DNA of 64,000 nt, taken from Zobellia roscoffensis. GTDB taxonomy: Bacteria > Bacteroidota > Bacteroidia > Flavobacteriales > Flavobacteriaceae. The DNA is taken from positions 3,933,646 to 3,997,645 of the forward strand of contig NZ_JADDXT010000002.1 in assembly GCF_015330165.1 (NCBI RefSeq), written 5' to 3'. Made by a program: the position numbers and the translations under genes. The notes beneath the pieces are model-generated. The model had not been told where the DNA came from. It did not search any database and saw only the letters and a list, made by a program, of their open reading frames with translations. Shown here piece by piece: positions 8,919-18,324 of the stretch. Numbering within the stretch: position 1 is the first letter of the stretch; each line of letters starts with the position of its first letter.

Positions 8919-9773
8919 TTAGTTGTTGATGGCAGGATCATCCATACCTTCTTCAATCATGCTATAGAACTGATCAATTTTAGGAAGTACAACAATACGT
9001 GTTCTTCTGTTTTTTGATTTTTCAGTTGTAGAAACAGGAACATACTCTGATCTACCGGCAGCAGTCATACGCTTAGGGTCAACATTATAATCATTCTGTA
9101 AAATTCTAACTACGGCAGTAGCACGCTTTACACTTAAATCCCAGTTGTCTAATAAAACGCCATGTCTTCCGTAAGGAACATCATCAGTATGGCCTTCTAC
9201 CATAAACTCAAAATCTGGCTTGTTGTTCACAACTTGTGCAACTTTTCCAAGAATATTTTTTGCTTTGCTAGTAACATTGTAGCTACCACTACTAAACAAT
9301 AATTTATCTGAGATAGATACAAAAACAACACCTTTTTCTACACTAATTTGAATGTCTTCGTCATCTAAGTTACCTAAAACACCTTTTAAGCTCTGAACCA
9401 AAGAAAGGTTTACAGAATCTCTTCTAGTGATTGCATCTTGTAACTTACGAATAGTAAGATCTTTCTCTTGTAAGCTTTCCAAAGACTTCTCAAGGTTCTC
9501 GGCACCTTTAGATGTCAAGGTAGTCAAGTTGCCCATGTTATTGATCAACTCTTGGTTATTCGCTTTTAAAAATGAATTCTGATCTTGTAATGTTTTTAGT
9601 CTAGAACTAGCAGTAGCCTTTTCTTCTAAACAATCGTTCAATTTAACCGTTGCGGAATTTAAAAGATCCTGAGCTTCCTTGTGCTTGGTTTCTAAATCTG
9701 AATACTTCTTCTGTGAAACACATGAGGACAACAACAAGGTCACTCCTAAACAGCCTAAAATTAATTTCTTCAT
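8919..9773 (-). CDS. OmpA-family peptidoglycan-binding lipoprotein
   Basis: The 284-residue protein has a lipoprotein signal (LGVTLLLSSC, Cys18). A long coiled-coil follows (about residues 25-125: LETKHKEAQDLLNSATVKL, LEKSLESLQEKDLTIRKL). The C-terminal OmpA/MotB-like domain includes VEGHTDDVPY, NWDLSVKRATAVVRIL and the NRRTRIVV arginine. The aspartate and arginine that contact diaminopimelate in this fold are present. It probably ties the outer membrane to the cell wall. It has its own promoter and a leader of roughly 55 bases. Confidence 0.93.
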   Translation of the reverse strand: MKKLILGCLGVTLLLSSCVSQKKYSDLETKHKEAQDLLNSATVKLNDCLEEKATASSRLKTLQDQNSFLKANNQELINNMGNLTTLTSKGAENLEKSLESLQEKDLTIRKLQDAITRRDSVNLSLVQSLKGVLGNLDDEDIQISVEKGVVFVSISDKLLFSSGSYNVTSKAKNILGKVAQVVNNKPDFEFMVEGHTDDVPYGRHGVLLDNWDLSVKRATAVVRILQNDYNVDPKRMTAAGRSEYVPVSTTEKSKNRRTRIVVLPKIDQFYSMIEEGMDDPAINN

Positions 9774-9834
9774 AATGAGAGTTACTAGTATTTAATGTTT
9801 GTTATTTGATTTTTTTATAAGCGTCACTAAGCTA

Positions 9835-9842
9835 CAAAATTA
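9835..9842 (-). promoter_or_regulatory. -7 promoter element for the OmpA-like gene
   Basis: The minus strand reads TAATTTTG, matching TAnnTTTG, about 62 bases before the ATG. No clear -33 element was found. Confidence 0.5.
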
Positions 9843-9875
9843 TATAATCGTCAAGCTCAGTATTGGTAAAATTAG

Positions 9876-10877
9876 TTAATGTTTTACTAAATCGTTAAAA
9901 TTCTTTATATGATGTACGAAATGCTGCCATACAATGGACTTCACCTTATAATACTTTGGGATAAAATTAGCTTTTTCACGCCTTTTATACATCTTTCCAA
10001 AATGTCTATAAAAACTTAAATGCGCCTTTAAAATGGCAAAACAGTGCGTGAATTTTAGCTGAAAAATGAAGCGTAAAGCCGCAACACCATCTGACAAGAG
10101 GCGTATGAGTACTAAAATCAATGCTTTTCTTCGTGGTAAGTTTTTCATCAAGGAAAAAAGAGAATTTCTAAAATTAAGAAAAGTCTTTTTCGGATTCATG
10201 TTACTTAGGGTTGAACCTCCCAAATGATAGACATGAGAAGTACCTACATATAAGATTTTATATCCCTTATTTTTTGCTCTCCAACATAAATCAACCTCTT
10301 CTTGATGGGCAAAGTAATCTTCGTCAAAACCTTTTAAATCCCAAAAGACATCACTTTTAATGAACATACATGCTCCAGTAGCCCAGAATATTTCAATAAT
10401 ATCATCATATTGACCTTTGTCTTCCTCTAGTTCCTGAAAAATTCGACCTCTACAAAACGGATAGCCCAGCTGATCAATGAAGCCACCACCTGCACCTGCA
10501 TATTCAAAATGATCTTTACGCATCAAATCGAGGATTTTTGGCTGAATAATGGCCGCATCCTTATTTTCGTTAAATGCTTTAATGATAGGTTCTAACCATC
10601 CCTCTGTAACTTCTACATCAGAATTTAGAAGACAGTATACATCTGCTTCAACACTTTTTAAGCCTATATTATAGCCTGTGGTAAATCCGCCATTTTTAGC
10701 GTTTTGAACAACGGTGACATTAGGGTAGTTGGTCTCAACAAAAGCCACAGAGCCATCCGTAGATGCGTTATCTACAACGTATATATCTGCACCATCGGAA
10801 TATTGAATGACCGATGGCAGGTACCTTTCAAGAAGTACCTCTCCGTTCCAATTAAGTATGACTATGGCTATACGCAA
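9876..10877 (-). CDS. GT2-family glycosyltransferase
   Basis: The 333-residue protein is a family-2 (GT-A fold) glycosyltransferase of the rhamnosyltransferase-like type. It opens MRIAIVILNWNG and has YVVDNASTDGS for nucleotide binding. The metal-binding LLNSDVEV segment follows, then GFDEDYFAHQEEVDLCWR, which contains the typical acceptor/catalytic acidic cluster. The last 80 residues are basic and hydrophobic (LILVLIRLLSDGVAALRFIF), suggesting membrane contact. The donor and acceptor cannot be told from sequence. It lies 12 bases downstream of the HsdR_N gene, so the two are probably co-transcribed. Confidence 0.92.
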   Translation of the reverse strand: MRIAIVILNWNGEVLLERYLPSVIQYSDGADIYVVDNASTDGSVAFVETNYPNVTVVQNAKNGGFTTGYNIGLKSVEADVYCLLNSDVEVTEGWLEPIIKAFNENKDAAIIQPKILDLMRKDHFEYAGAGGGFIDQLGYPFCRGRIFQELEEDKGQYDDIIEIFWATGACMFIKSDVFWDLKGFDEDYFAHQEEVDLCWRAKNKGYKILYVGTSHVYHLGGSTLSNMNPKKTFLNFRNSLFSLMKNLPRRKALILVLIRLLSDGVAALRFIFQLKFTHCFAILKAHLSFYRHFGKMYKRREKANFIPKYYKVKSIVWQHFVHHIKNFNDLVKH

Positions 10878-10889
10878 GACGATGGCAAA

Positions 10890-11336
10890 TTAACGGCTAA
10901 AATCAGGAATATTCCTTAGAAAAGTATACTTTTCTGACGTAAAATCCATTTTACAATAAAAATGGTCAAGTCCATTGGTCACCATCAGGAAGTCTGCTTT
11001 AAGTTCTAGGTTATAGCGCGCTATTTGATCAAAGGTAATTTGGCTAATACTTATTTCGGGAGCTTTGCATTCTACGAGTATGTGAATGCTCCCATCTGAA
11101 TTAAAAACAACTACATCATACCTTTTTTTAATGTTATTGATAATCAGCTGTTTCTCCACATTTACTAAGCTTTTTGGGTATTTTTTTTCTATCACAAGAT
11201 AATTAACCACATGTTGTCTTACCCATTCTTCCGGTTGCAGAACCACAAATTTTTTGCGTATGGTGTCAAAAATACGCACGTTATTTTCGCTACTTTTGAA
11301 ACGGAATTTATACTCAGGGAAATTAAGGGGTACCAT
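10890..11336 (-). CDS. HsdR N-terminal-domain protein (stand-alone nuclease-like)
   Basis: I call the start at 11336 (MVPLNFPEYKFRFK), giving 148 residues, because family members begin with this xLNFPxYxFRFK segment. The longer reading frame from 11375 would overlap holA. The core segments are KRYDVVVFNSDGSIHILVECKAP and FDQIARYNLELKADFLMVTNG. These form a PD-(D/E)xK-like pattern (D, then E-C-K) as in the N-terminal domain of type I restriction HsdR. There is no helicase part and no hsdM or hsdS nearby. In Flavobacteria this small protein is often beside holA, which hints at a housekeeping rather than restriction role. Confidence 0.82.
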   Translation of the reverse strand: MVPLNFPEYKFRFKSSENNVRIFDTIRKKFVVLQPEEWVRQHVVNYLVIEKKYPKSLVNVEKQLIINNIKKRYDVVVFNSDGSIHILVECKAPEISISQITFDQIARYNLELKADFLMVTNGLDHFYCKMDFTSEKYTFLRNIPDFSR

Positions 11337-11362
11337 ATAGCAAATTTGATGATTTTTTTTGG

Positions 11363-12364
11363 ATGGATGAAGCAAAACAAATAGTTAACGATATTAAAAA
11401 CGGCATAATTAAACCCATATATTTTTTATTTGGGGAGGAGCCCTATTATATTGATGCCATTGCCTCATATATTGAGAAAAATTTACTTGCGGAAGAGGAA
11501 AAGGGTTTTAATCAAATGGTTCTTTATGGAAAAGATGTAACCATAGATGATATTGTTGCTAATGCAAAAAGATATCCTATGATGGCAGAACGTCAAGTAG
11601 TCATTGTTAAAGAGGCTCAGCATTTAGTGCGCACCATTGAAAACTTGACCGCTTATGTAGATAACCCCCAAGTAACAACGGTATTGGTTGTTTGTTATAA
11701 GTACAAAAAATTAGACAAGCGTAAGAAGCTATATAAGTCGGTGCAAAAGGCTGGGGTTCTTTTTGAGAGCAAAAAGCTATACGAAAACCAAGTTTCTGAT
11801 TGGATTAGGAAAAATTTACAGGGAAGGGGATACAACATTTCTCATAAAGCTGCAATTCTACTTACTGAGTATTTAGGAACTGACTTGAGCCGTATTAATA
11901 ATGAAATAGAAAAGCTTCAACTGGTATTGCCAAAACAGAGTGAGATTACCCCAGCAGAGATTGAAGCTCACATTGGTATTAGTAAAGATTATAATAATTT
12001 TGAGCTGAAAAAGGCCATTGGTGAGAGAAATGTGCTGAAAGCCACGCGGATAATCAATTATTTTGCGCAAAACCCAAAAGATAATCCATTTGTTCTCACC
12101 GTTACTTTATTACATACCTTTTTTAGTCAGCTTTTGCAATACCATGGTTTAAAGGATCATTCTCCCAAAAGTGTTGCGAGCGCACTACGAATTAACCCGT
12201 ATTTTGTGGGTGAGTTTCAGACAGCGGCACGAAATTATCCTATGAGAAAAGTAAGCGGAATTATATCTGCTCTTCGTGAAATGGATTTGAAAGGAAAAGG
12301 AGTAGGAGCTAACGTTAATTCACAAGCAGATCTTTTAAAAGAACTATTGGTGAAAATTTTATAA
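11363..12364 (+). CDS. holA: DNA polymerase III delta subunit
   Basis: The 333-residue protein matches HolA, the clamp-loader delta subunit that opens the beta clamp. It opens with IKNGIIKPIYFLFGEEPYYIDAIA, the typical site near the clamp-contacting region. The middle has the AAA+-like but non-ATP-binding fold (PMMAERQVVIVKEAQ), and the C-terminal collar domain follows (FFAQNPKDNPF-like segment, AARNYPMRKVSGIISALREMD). It starts only 26 bases from the divergent HsdR_N start and ends one base from the convergent DoxX gene. Confidence 0.95.
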   Translation: MDEAKQIVNDIKNGIIKPIYFLFGEEPYYIDAIASYIEKNLLAEEEKGFNQMVLYGKDVTIDDIVANAKRYPMMAERQVVIVKEAQHLVRTIENLTAYVDNPQVTTVLVVCYKYKKLDKRKKLYKSVQKAGVLFESKKLYENQVSDWIRKNLQGRGYNISHKAAILLTEYLGTDLSRINNEIEKLQLVLPKQSEITPAEIEAHIGISKDYNNFELKKAIGERNVLKATRIINYFAQNPKDNPFVLTVTLLHTFFSQLLQYHGLKDHSPKSVASALRINPYFVGEFQTAARNYPMRKVSGIISALREMDLKGKGVGANVNSQADLLKELLVKIL

Positions 12365-12365
12365 G

Positions 12366-12740
12366 TTATCTTTTGTCTATACTGAATTTTCCGGGTCCTA
12401 AAAGAATAATAGAAACGAATACCGCAAAATAAATTAAGGCTAACTCTTTCTTCTGAAAAGGGTCTGCTCCATGTATAAGGAAGGCTGCAACTGCCATAGT
12501 AACAGCTGTAGGTATGGCTACCCATCTGGTCTTAAAGCCAAATATGATTAAAATTGGACAAACCAACTCTGCTAGCACAGCTAAAAATAAAGAAGGTGTT
12601 GCGCCTATACCTATAGGGTCCGCAAATTCAACACCATTGATTAACATTTGCAATTTTCCATATCCATGAACAGCCATCATTGCAGATGCTGAGATTCGTA
12701 ATAGAGCTAGGCCAATATCTTTCAAAAGTGTGTTAGACAT
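12366..12740 (-). CDS. DoxX-family membrane protein
   Basis: The 124-residue protein has four predicted membrane helices and the DoxX signatures LLRISASAMMAVHGYGKL near the N-terminus and LAVLAELVCPILIIFGF in the middle. DoxX/DoxD proteins are small integral membrane proteins linked to thiosulfate:quinone oxidation in archaea and to oxidative or thiol stress in bacteria. The role of this copy is unknown. It is a single gene with a well-formed promoter. Confidence 0.88.
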   Translation of the reverse strand: MSNTLLKDIGLALLRISASAMMAVHGYGKLQMLINGVEFADPIGIGATPSLFLAVLAELVCPILIIFGFKTRWVAIPTAVTMAVAAFLIHGADPFQKKELALIYFAVFVSIILLGPGKFSIDKR

Positions 12741-12764
12741 GTATTTTTTAATTTGTATTAATGA

Positions 12765-12796
12765 TAAAAGTATTGTTTTTTACGAATTGACCAAAA
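12765..12796 (-). promoter_or_regulatory. Promoter of the DoxX gene
   Basis: On the minus strand a -33 TTTTG (12792-12796) is followed by 19 bases and then TACTTTTA (12765-12772), one mismatch from TAnnTTTG. The spacing is the canonical Bacteroidota value. Confidence 0.6.
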
Positions 12797-12884
12797 TACA
12801 AATGAAACAAATAATTCTACTGGAACAACTTGGTTTATGGTGCTGTTAGTAAATTAAATACCAATAGGTTTGATAACGAAGTGT

Positions 12885-15296
12885 TTAGCGTAGTTTAGGG
12901 AAGCTTTCAGGGTCTAATTCATTCATAATCGCATATACTTTTTCAAATACATCTTCTGTATTGGGTTTTGAAAAATAGTCGCCATCCGTGCCATATGCGG
13001 GTCTGTGAGGTTGGGCGCTTAAAGTTTGTGGTGCGGAGTCTAAATAGGCATATGCTCCTTGATTTTCTATAATTTCGCGAAGCAAATAAGCTGAACATCC
13101 CCCAGGGACATCTTCATCTATCACCAATAATCTATTTGTTTTCTTTACACTTTCTAAAGTGTCATGGTGTATATCAAATGGCAGTAAAGTTTGTGCATCG
13201 ATTACTTCGGCGTCAATACCAACTTCTTTTAATTCTTCAGCAGCTTTTAATACAATTCTAAGTGTAGATCCATAGGAGACCAAAGTAATGTCACTCCCGT
13301 GTTTAAGAGTTTCAACTTTACCGATAGGTGTACAGAATTCCCCCAGGTTTACCGGTTTTCTTTCTTTTAGCCTGTAGCCATTTAAACTTTCAATTACAAG
13401 CGCAGGCTCATCTGTTTTTAAAAGGGTATTATAAAAACCTGCCGCTTGCGTCATGTTTCGCGGAGAAAGAATATACATGCCACGGAGTGAATGAATCAAT
13501 GTTCCCATAGGAGAACCTGAATGCCATATACCCTCTAGACGATGCCCTCTTGTACGCACAATTAAAGGTGCTTTTTGTTTTCCAAAAGTCCGGTACCTTA
13601 AACAGGCTACATCATCTGTTAGTGTTGCTAGAGCATAAAATATGTAATCTAAATATTGAATTTCGGCTATAGGTCGGAGCCCTCTCATGGCCATTCCTGT
13701 TCCTTGCCCAATAATGGTAGTTTCCCGTATGCCCGTATCTGCTACTCGGAATTTACCATATTTCTTTTGCAGTCCCTCAAGGCCTTGGTTTACATCACCA
13801 ATAGCACCACTGTCTTCACCAAAAACCAGACTGTTGGGGTATTTTTCAAATATCTTGTCAAAATTATCGCGTAGAATAACGCGTCCGTCAACGTTTTCTA
13901 TTGTGTCTGCATAAACCGGTTTGATTTCTGCAACATTCTTAGCACCTGTAGGGCCATCATTATATAAATTGGCACTATATTTTGGTTGAGTTTCTTTAAG
14001 GAAAGAGTTCGTCCAGTTTAAAAGTTCCTGTTTTTCCGAAAATGACTCTCCAATTAAATATCTTAACGCTTTTCTTGAACTTACAGCTAAATCTTTTTTA
14101 ACGGGCTCTTCAATGGCTATGAGATCGTTTTTTACTTTTGCTATAAAGTTTTTGTTCTGGCTTTTAGCAGATGTTTTATCCAATAATTGGACTAGCTCTT
14201 TTTTGAGTGCTTTGTGCTCCTCTAGGTATTCTGACCATGCTTCTCTTTTTGCAGAACGTACTTCTCTAACGATATTCTTTTCTATTGCTTTAAGTTCTTC
14301 GTCCGTAGTAATTCCGGTTTCAAGAATCCACTCACGAAAACGCTTGTTACAGTCATTTTCTTTTTCCCATTCTAGCCTTTCAGCATCTTTATAACGTTCA
14401 TGTGAACCAGAAGAGGAATGGCCTTGGGGCTGCGTAAGTTCTGTTACGTGAATAATAACGGGCACATGTTCGTCTCTAGCAATGTCAGAAGCATTTTCAT
14501 AGGCATGCATAAGAGCCGTGTAATCCCATCCCTTAACTTTAAGGATTTCATAGCCTTCTTTTTCTTCGGTGCGCTTAAAACCGCTGAGCATTTCAGAAAT
14601 ATCTTCCTTAGTAGTATGATATTCAGCTGGTACGGAAATACCATAATCATCATCCCAAATACTAATTACCATTGGAACCTGAAGTACGCCTGCAGCATTA
14701 ATTGTTTCTAAAAACATACCTTCACTGGTACTGGCGTTACCAATAGTACCCCAAGCTACTTCATTACCTTTGTTAGAGAAATTGGTTGCATCCACACCTT
14801 CTAAATTCCTATACATTTGCGATGCTTGGGCAAGTCCCAGCAACCGCGGCATTTGCCCGGCCGTACAAGATATATCTGCACTACTGTTTTTCTGTTCGGT
14901 AAGATTTTTCCAGCTACCATCCTCGTTAAGGCTGTGGGTCACATAATGACCGCCCATTTGTCTACCTGCGCTCATAGGCTCTTTCTCAATATCGGTAGTG
15001 GCATAAAGTCCATGAAACATTTCCTTAGGGTTCGTTAACCCCAAAGCTAGCATGAACGTTTGATCGCGGTAATATCCGCTTCGGAAATCACCATCTTTAA
15101 AAGAGCGGGCCATGGCCAATTGCGGCAGCTCTTTACCGTCTCCGAAAATCCCAAATTTTGCCTTACCGGTCAAAACCTCTTTTCTACCCAATAAACTTAC
15201 TGTTCTGCTAAGAACGGCAATTTTGTAATCGCTTATAATTTGGGTCTTGAAATCATCAAACGTAATATCGTTACTTGTTTTAGGCGATGTATCCAT
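12885..15296 (-). CDS. Fused alpha/beta E1 component of a 2-oxoacid dehydrogenase complex
   Basis: I start this at the ATG at 15296 (MDTSPKTSNDITF), 803 residues. A further upstream ATG would lie above the predicted transcription start. The N-terminal half is the E1 alpha part (RDQTFMLALGL, WGTIGNASTSEGMFLETINA, IWDDDYGISVP), which binds thiamine diphosphate. The C-terminal half, from VILRDNFDKIFEKYPN, is the transketolase-like E1 beta part (FGEDSGAIGDVNQGLEGL, IGQGTGMAMRGLRPIAEIQY). It most resembles branched-chain 2-oxoisovalerate/pyruvate-type E1. The single-chain form is common in Bacteroidota. No E2 or E3 gene is nearby, so it must pair with subunits encoded elsewhere. Confidence 0.92.
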   Translation of the reverse strand: MDTSPKTSNDITFDDFKTQIISDYKIAVLSRTVSLLGRKEVLTGKAKFGIFGDGKELPQLAMARSFKDGDFRSGYYRDQTFMLALGLTNPKEMFHGLYATTDIEKEPMSAGRQMGGHYVTHSLNEDGSWKNLTEQKNSSADISCTAGQMPRLLGLAQASQMYRNLEGVDATNFSNKGNEVAWGTIGNASTSEGMFLETINAAGVLQVPMVISIWDDDYGISVPAEYHTTKEDISEMLSGFKRTEEKEGYEILKVKGWDYTALMHAYENASDIARDEHVPVIIHVTELTQPQGHSSSGSHERYKDAERLEWEKENDCNKRFREWILETGITTDEELKAIEKNIVREVRSAKREAWSEYLEEHKALKKELVQLLDKTSAKSQNKNFIAKVKNDLIAIEEPVKKDLAVSSRKALRYLIGESFSEKQELLNWTNSFLKETQPKYSANLYNDGPTGAKNVAEIKPVYADTIENVDGRVILRDNFDKIFEKYPNSLVFGEDSGAIGDVNQGLEGLQKKYGKFRVADTGIRETTIIGQGTGMAMRGLRPIAEIQYLDYIFYALATLTDDVACLRYRTFGKQKAPLIVRTRGHRLEGIWHSGSPMGTLIHSLRGMYILSPRNMTQAAGFYNTLLKTDEPALVIESLNGYRLKERKPVNLGEFCTPIGKVETLKHGSDITLVSYGSTLRIVLKAAEELKEVGIDAEVIDAQTLLPFDIHHDTLESVKKTNRLLVIDEDVPGGCSAYLLREIIENQGAYAYLDSAPQTLSAQPHRPAYGTDGDYFSKPNTEDVFEKVYAIMNELDPESFPKLR

Positions 15297-15315
15297 TAAG
15301 CTGTGAGAATTTTCA

Positions 15316-15346
15316 CAAAAATAGCAAACTAGAAGCATTTTTACAA
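15316..15346 (-). promoter_or_regulatory. Promoter of the fused E1 gene
   Basis: The minus strand has TTG (15344-15346), 20 bases, then TATTTTTG (15316-15323), a full match to TTG/TAnnTTTG. Transcription should begin near 15309, which rules out the upstream ATG at 15338 and supports the start at 15296. Confidence 0.68.
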
Positions 15347-15460
15347 TGCTTGCACAACATACTTTATTAAAATATATTTAAAAAAGACTACGAACGAATG
15401 GTATTATGATAATTATCAGTTGTGAAATTTATTTTTTATTAAGAATTCAATAACCAAATC

Positions 15461-18316
15461 TTAAAACCATTTTCTAGTAAATAGCCCTATCAAGGTTTTT
15501 GGACTTACAGTAACGATAAATCTAATTTTCTCACCATACTGAGGTTGTGAGACTTCCCATCCATTATTGGAATATACGGGTAGATAGAGTTCAAAATAAT
15601 CCGTAAGAAGGTTAAGACGAACTCCTGAATCATAAACAAACTTGCCACTTACACCTTTGTTCTTTACGTAACCTAAATCACTATATACTTCAATCCACTT
15701 CCAAAGATTTACACTTGTGTTAATGGTGGTAAGGTAGTCATTGGCAAATCTATATTCCTCTGGAAGAAAGGATTTAAAACCACCTTCTGCAATAATAATC
15801 TGTTGGCTATAAATACCAGAATCTTCCGATCGTCCCAAATACCCATAATCAAACAAATAATCCGTAGGGCGGTCTAAAGCAAAACTATAGTAGTTAGGGT
15901 CTGTATAATCTGTTGTTTTGTTTCTTATAAATTTACCTGCATAAAAACGAAAGTTGAATTGACGGTTGCTCTCAAATAACTTACGATACTCTAACTCAAA
16001 AGCAACTTTGGTAAAGTCATTGGCATGCTGCGCATCTGCAAACCAAGAAACATAATTTATTATGCCTGGGTTTCTGTTGGTGTATCTAACGTTTAGAATA
16101 CTATAATCTGGCGGGGTTTCAAAGTCACCTAAATTCTCATCTTTATCTCGTAAAACATTTACATATCTAAAATTCAGGAACTCTCTTTTGTTTGAAATTA
16201 AATTTTCAGGTCGCCATCCAAAAGTAATGGAAGGTGTTATAGTAGAATATCTAGAGTTTTCTTGAAAATGATACGTAGACCCACCAAGCCTAAAATTGGC
16301 TACATACAAACCACTTTTGCTAAGGTATTTACGATATGAAAAACTTCCTGAGCCTACGAAACTCTTTTCTCGAAAAGAATAAGAAGGTGAGAAATCATAA
16401 ACAAAAGGACGCTCCAAGAAGGTTTTGTTATACAATCGCATGCCTGGGGTCCATCCATCATAAATATTAAAGTTGAGAATGGGAACGTAGAAAACCTGAT
16501 TGTAATAGGGGTTTTCAGAATCTTTAAAGAAAGTAAACTTTAGCTTTTTATTTCCAGAGAAAAAGCCGCCCAAAGACTTCCAATTGTCCCGTTGGTTGAA
16601 TTCTGGAATCTTTTGATCATAATTGAGAACCAGACGTTTTTCTTCATTTCTAGGGATAGTCACCGTCTTTATATCGTTAATACCCGAAAACCAATACTTG
16701 GATACCACGGAATCTTTCTTAAGGCCAAATAGAGAAACCGGTACGCTAGTCCCCTTTTTGTTTTTTATAGTAACCTTAAGTGAGTCTTCGGTTTTTTCAA
16801 CCTTTTTAATTTTAAAGTCTATTTTGCGATCCGTAGTTATATAATCTTTAAAGAACCAATCAATATCCGTCTCTGTAGACCTTTTTAATATGGATTCAAA
16901 ATCTAAAGTCTTGACCTGACTCAGTCTATAATGCTTGTAAAAGGTCTTTATACTTTTATCAACTTTATCTTTGCCAATATAACTAGCTAAGTAAGCTAGC
17001 CCCAGACCTGCTTTATATTTGTTGGCTATTTTTTGATTGAATTTAATAAGAGAGTCATTGCTGGTGCTTAACGGTTGGTCCAAATTGGTACGTGCCGTAA
17101 GCATATACAAAAATGGATATTGTTCATTAAAGTCCATTTTTGCAAGATTGAAACTACGAACACCCCATATCTTGGATAATTTGCCCAGTAGTTTCTGGTC
17201 AGGGTAATACTGTTCTACAAATTCTATCATTAAGTAATTGGCAATAGCATCACTCAACCATTGTTCTTTTCTTGGGTCTAGAAAGAGTGTTTCTTCTAGA
17301 ATATTGATGAGAGCGGTTTTCAGGAATTTCATCTCAAACTGAAACTGTTCTTCGTAAGGTCTTATAAAAGATGGCAGTTGATTAATTCCGTACAGGGGAT
17401 TTTTCTCATAGTCTAATTGGCTTACCAACAATTGCTTATGTGGGTATTTGCCCAAGTTATCTTCTATAAATTCAGTAACCCTGTTGATGGATATTCCTTT
17501 AAAAATATCTTCATATTTAAAAGCTTCTAAATCTGTAATTACTGTTATTTGCGGAGTAACATGGGTCATGAAACGTTTTTCCGGACTGAGAAGGATTTCG
17601 CAATTTTTCTGTTGTTCCGCAGTTAACTGTGCCATTTGTCCATTTGGGATGGGGTCATCGCCCAAAACGGTAAAATTGGTAACCAGATTTAGATTACTGG
17701 GGTAAACAAAGTTTACCGTAGTTTCTGTAACCCCGGTATACAGGTCTTCCAAATTTTTGTTAGAATATAAATGCCAAGCACCGTCAAAATATGCCGGGGT
17801 CAAATACCAGTCCTTAAGGTAATAACTGTTCTTTCTCTTGTCATAACCATAAGGCGTAAACTTGTTTTCGGGAAGTTTTATAGTGTAGGTTAGAAAAAGT
17901 TTAGTTGATTCTCCTGGGCCCAACGGACTATTTAAATCGATTTTTAATATATCCTCACCAGTTGTTCGCTGCCAATGAAGACCCCTGTATTCGCTGTCCA
18001 CGGCACTCATTATATTGGTATACCCTCTTTCTTGTTTTTTTGCTAAATGAAGACTTTTTTTGAACTCTTCGGAAAAACGTTTGGCCAAACCTGTACTTTT
18101 ACTTGCGTAGGCGTGTGCCCAGTCATTAAAGTACAGGGTATTAAGCGTAATGTTCGTATTGTTTTTATATGTGAATTCCTGCTGAACATGGATTTCTTTT
18201 TCCACGCCATCAAGTGTAGCGGTCAGTACATTTTCATGCTGCGCAACTAATTCTTCGGAAGCACCAAAAATAGTGGCTCCTAGATAAAAACAAAATATGA
18301 GAGATTTGATTTTCAA
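15461..18316 (-). CDS. M1-peptidase-like protein fused to an outer-membrane beta-barrel; likely inactive peptidase
   Basis: The 951-residue protein has a signal peptide (LIFCFYLGATIFGASEEL). Its first two thirds resemble M1/gluzincin aminopeptidases: an N-terminal beta domain (YKNNTNITLNTLYFNDW), then the catalytic-domain region. There the segment ILEETLFLDPRKEQWLSDAI (from about residue 339) sits where the HExxH zinc motif and flanking helix should be, and HExxH is not seen. The last third is rich in alternating aromatic strands and ends in Phe (LIGLFTRKWF), as outer-membrane barrels do. I infer a surface or periplasmic pseudo-peptidase tethered to a barrel. It lies eight bases downstream of the LOG gene. 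Confidence 0.72.
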   Translation of the reverse strand: MKIKSLIFCFYLGATIFGASEELVAQHENVLTATLDGVEKEIHVQQEFTYKNNTNITLNTLYFNDWAHAYASKSTGLAKRFSEEFKKSLHLAKKQERGYTNIMSAVDSEYRGLHWQRTTGEDILKIDLNSPLGPGESTKLFLTYTIKLPENKFTPYGYDKRKNSYYLKDWYLTPAYFDGAWHLYSNKNLEDLYTGVTETTVNFVYPSNLNLVTNFTVLGDDPIPNGQMAQLTAEQQKNCEILLSPEKRFMTHVTPQITVITDLEAFKYEDIFKGISINRVTEFIEDNLGKYPHKQLLVSQLDYEKNPLYGINQLPSFIRPYEEQFQFEMKFLKTALINILEETLFLDPRKEQWLSDAIANYLMIEFVEQYYPDQKLLGKLSKIWGVRSFNLAKMDFNEQYPFLYMLTARTNLDQPLSTSNDSLIKFNQKIANKYKAGLGLAYLASYIGKDKVDKSIKTFYKHYRLSQVKTLDFESILKRSTETDIDWFFKDYITTDRKIDFKIKKVEKTEDSLKVTIKNKKGTSVPVSLFGLKKDSVVSKYWFSGINDIKTVTIPRNEEKRLVLNYDQKIPEFNQRDNWKSLGGFFSGNKKLKFTFFKDSENPYYNQVFYVPILNFNIYDGWTPGMRLYNKTFLERPFVYDFSPSYSFREKSFVGSGSFSYRKYLSKSGLYVANFRLGGSTYHFQENSRYSTITPSITFGWRPENLISNKREFLNFRYVNVLRDKDENLGDFETPPDYSILNVRYTNRNPGIINYVSWFADAQHANDFTKVAFELEYRKLFESNRQFNFRFYAGKFIRNKTTDYTDPNYYSFALDRPTDYLFDYGYLGRSEDSGIYSQQIIIAEGGFKSFLPEEYRFANDYLTTINTSVNLWKWIEVYSDLGYVKNKGVSGKFVYDSGVRLNLLTDYFELYLPVYSNNGWEVSQPQYGEKIRFIVTVSPKTLIGLFTRKWF

Positions 18317-18324
18317 GCGTACTA

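Noticed and set aside
10890..11375. A type I restriction system.
   Set aside because: Only the HsdR N-terminal domain is present. There is no helicase, methylase or specificity gene in the window.
15297..15338. Longer start for the fused E1 protein at 15338.
   Set aside because: A complete promoter (TTG, 20 bases, TATTTTTG) places transcription start near 15309, downstream of that ATG.
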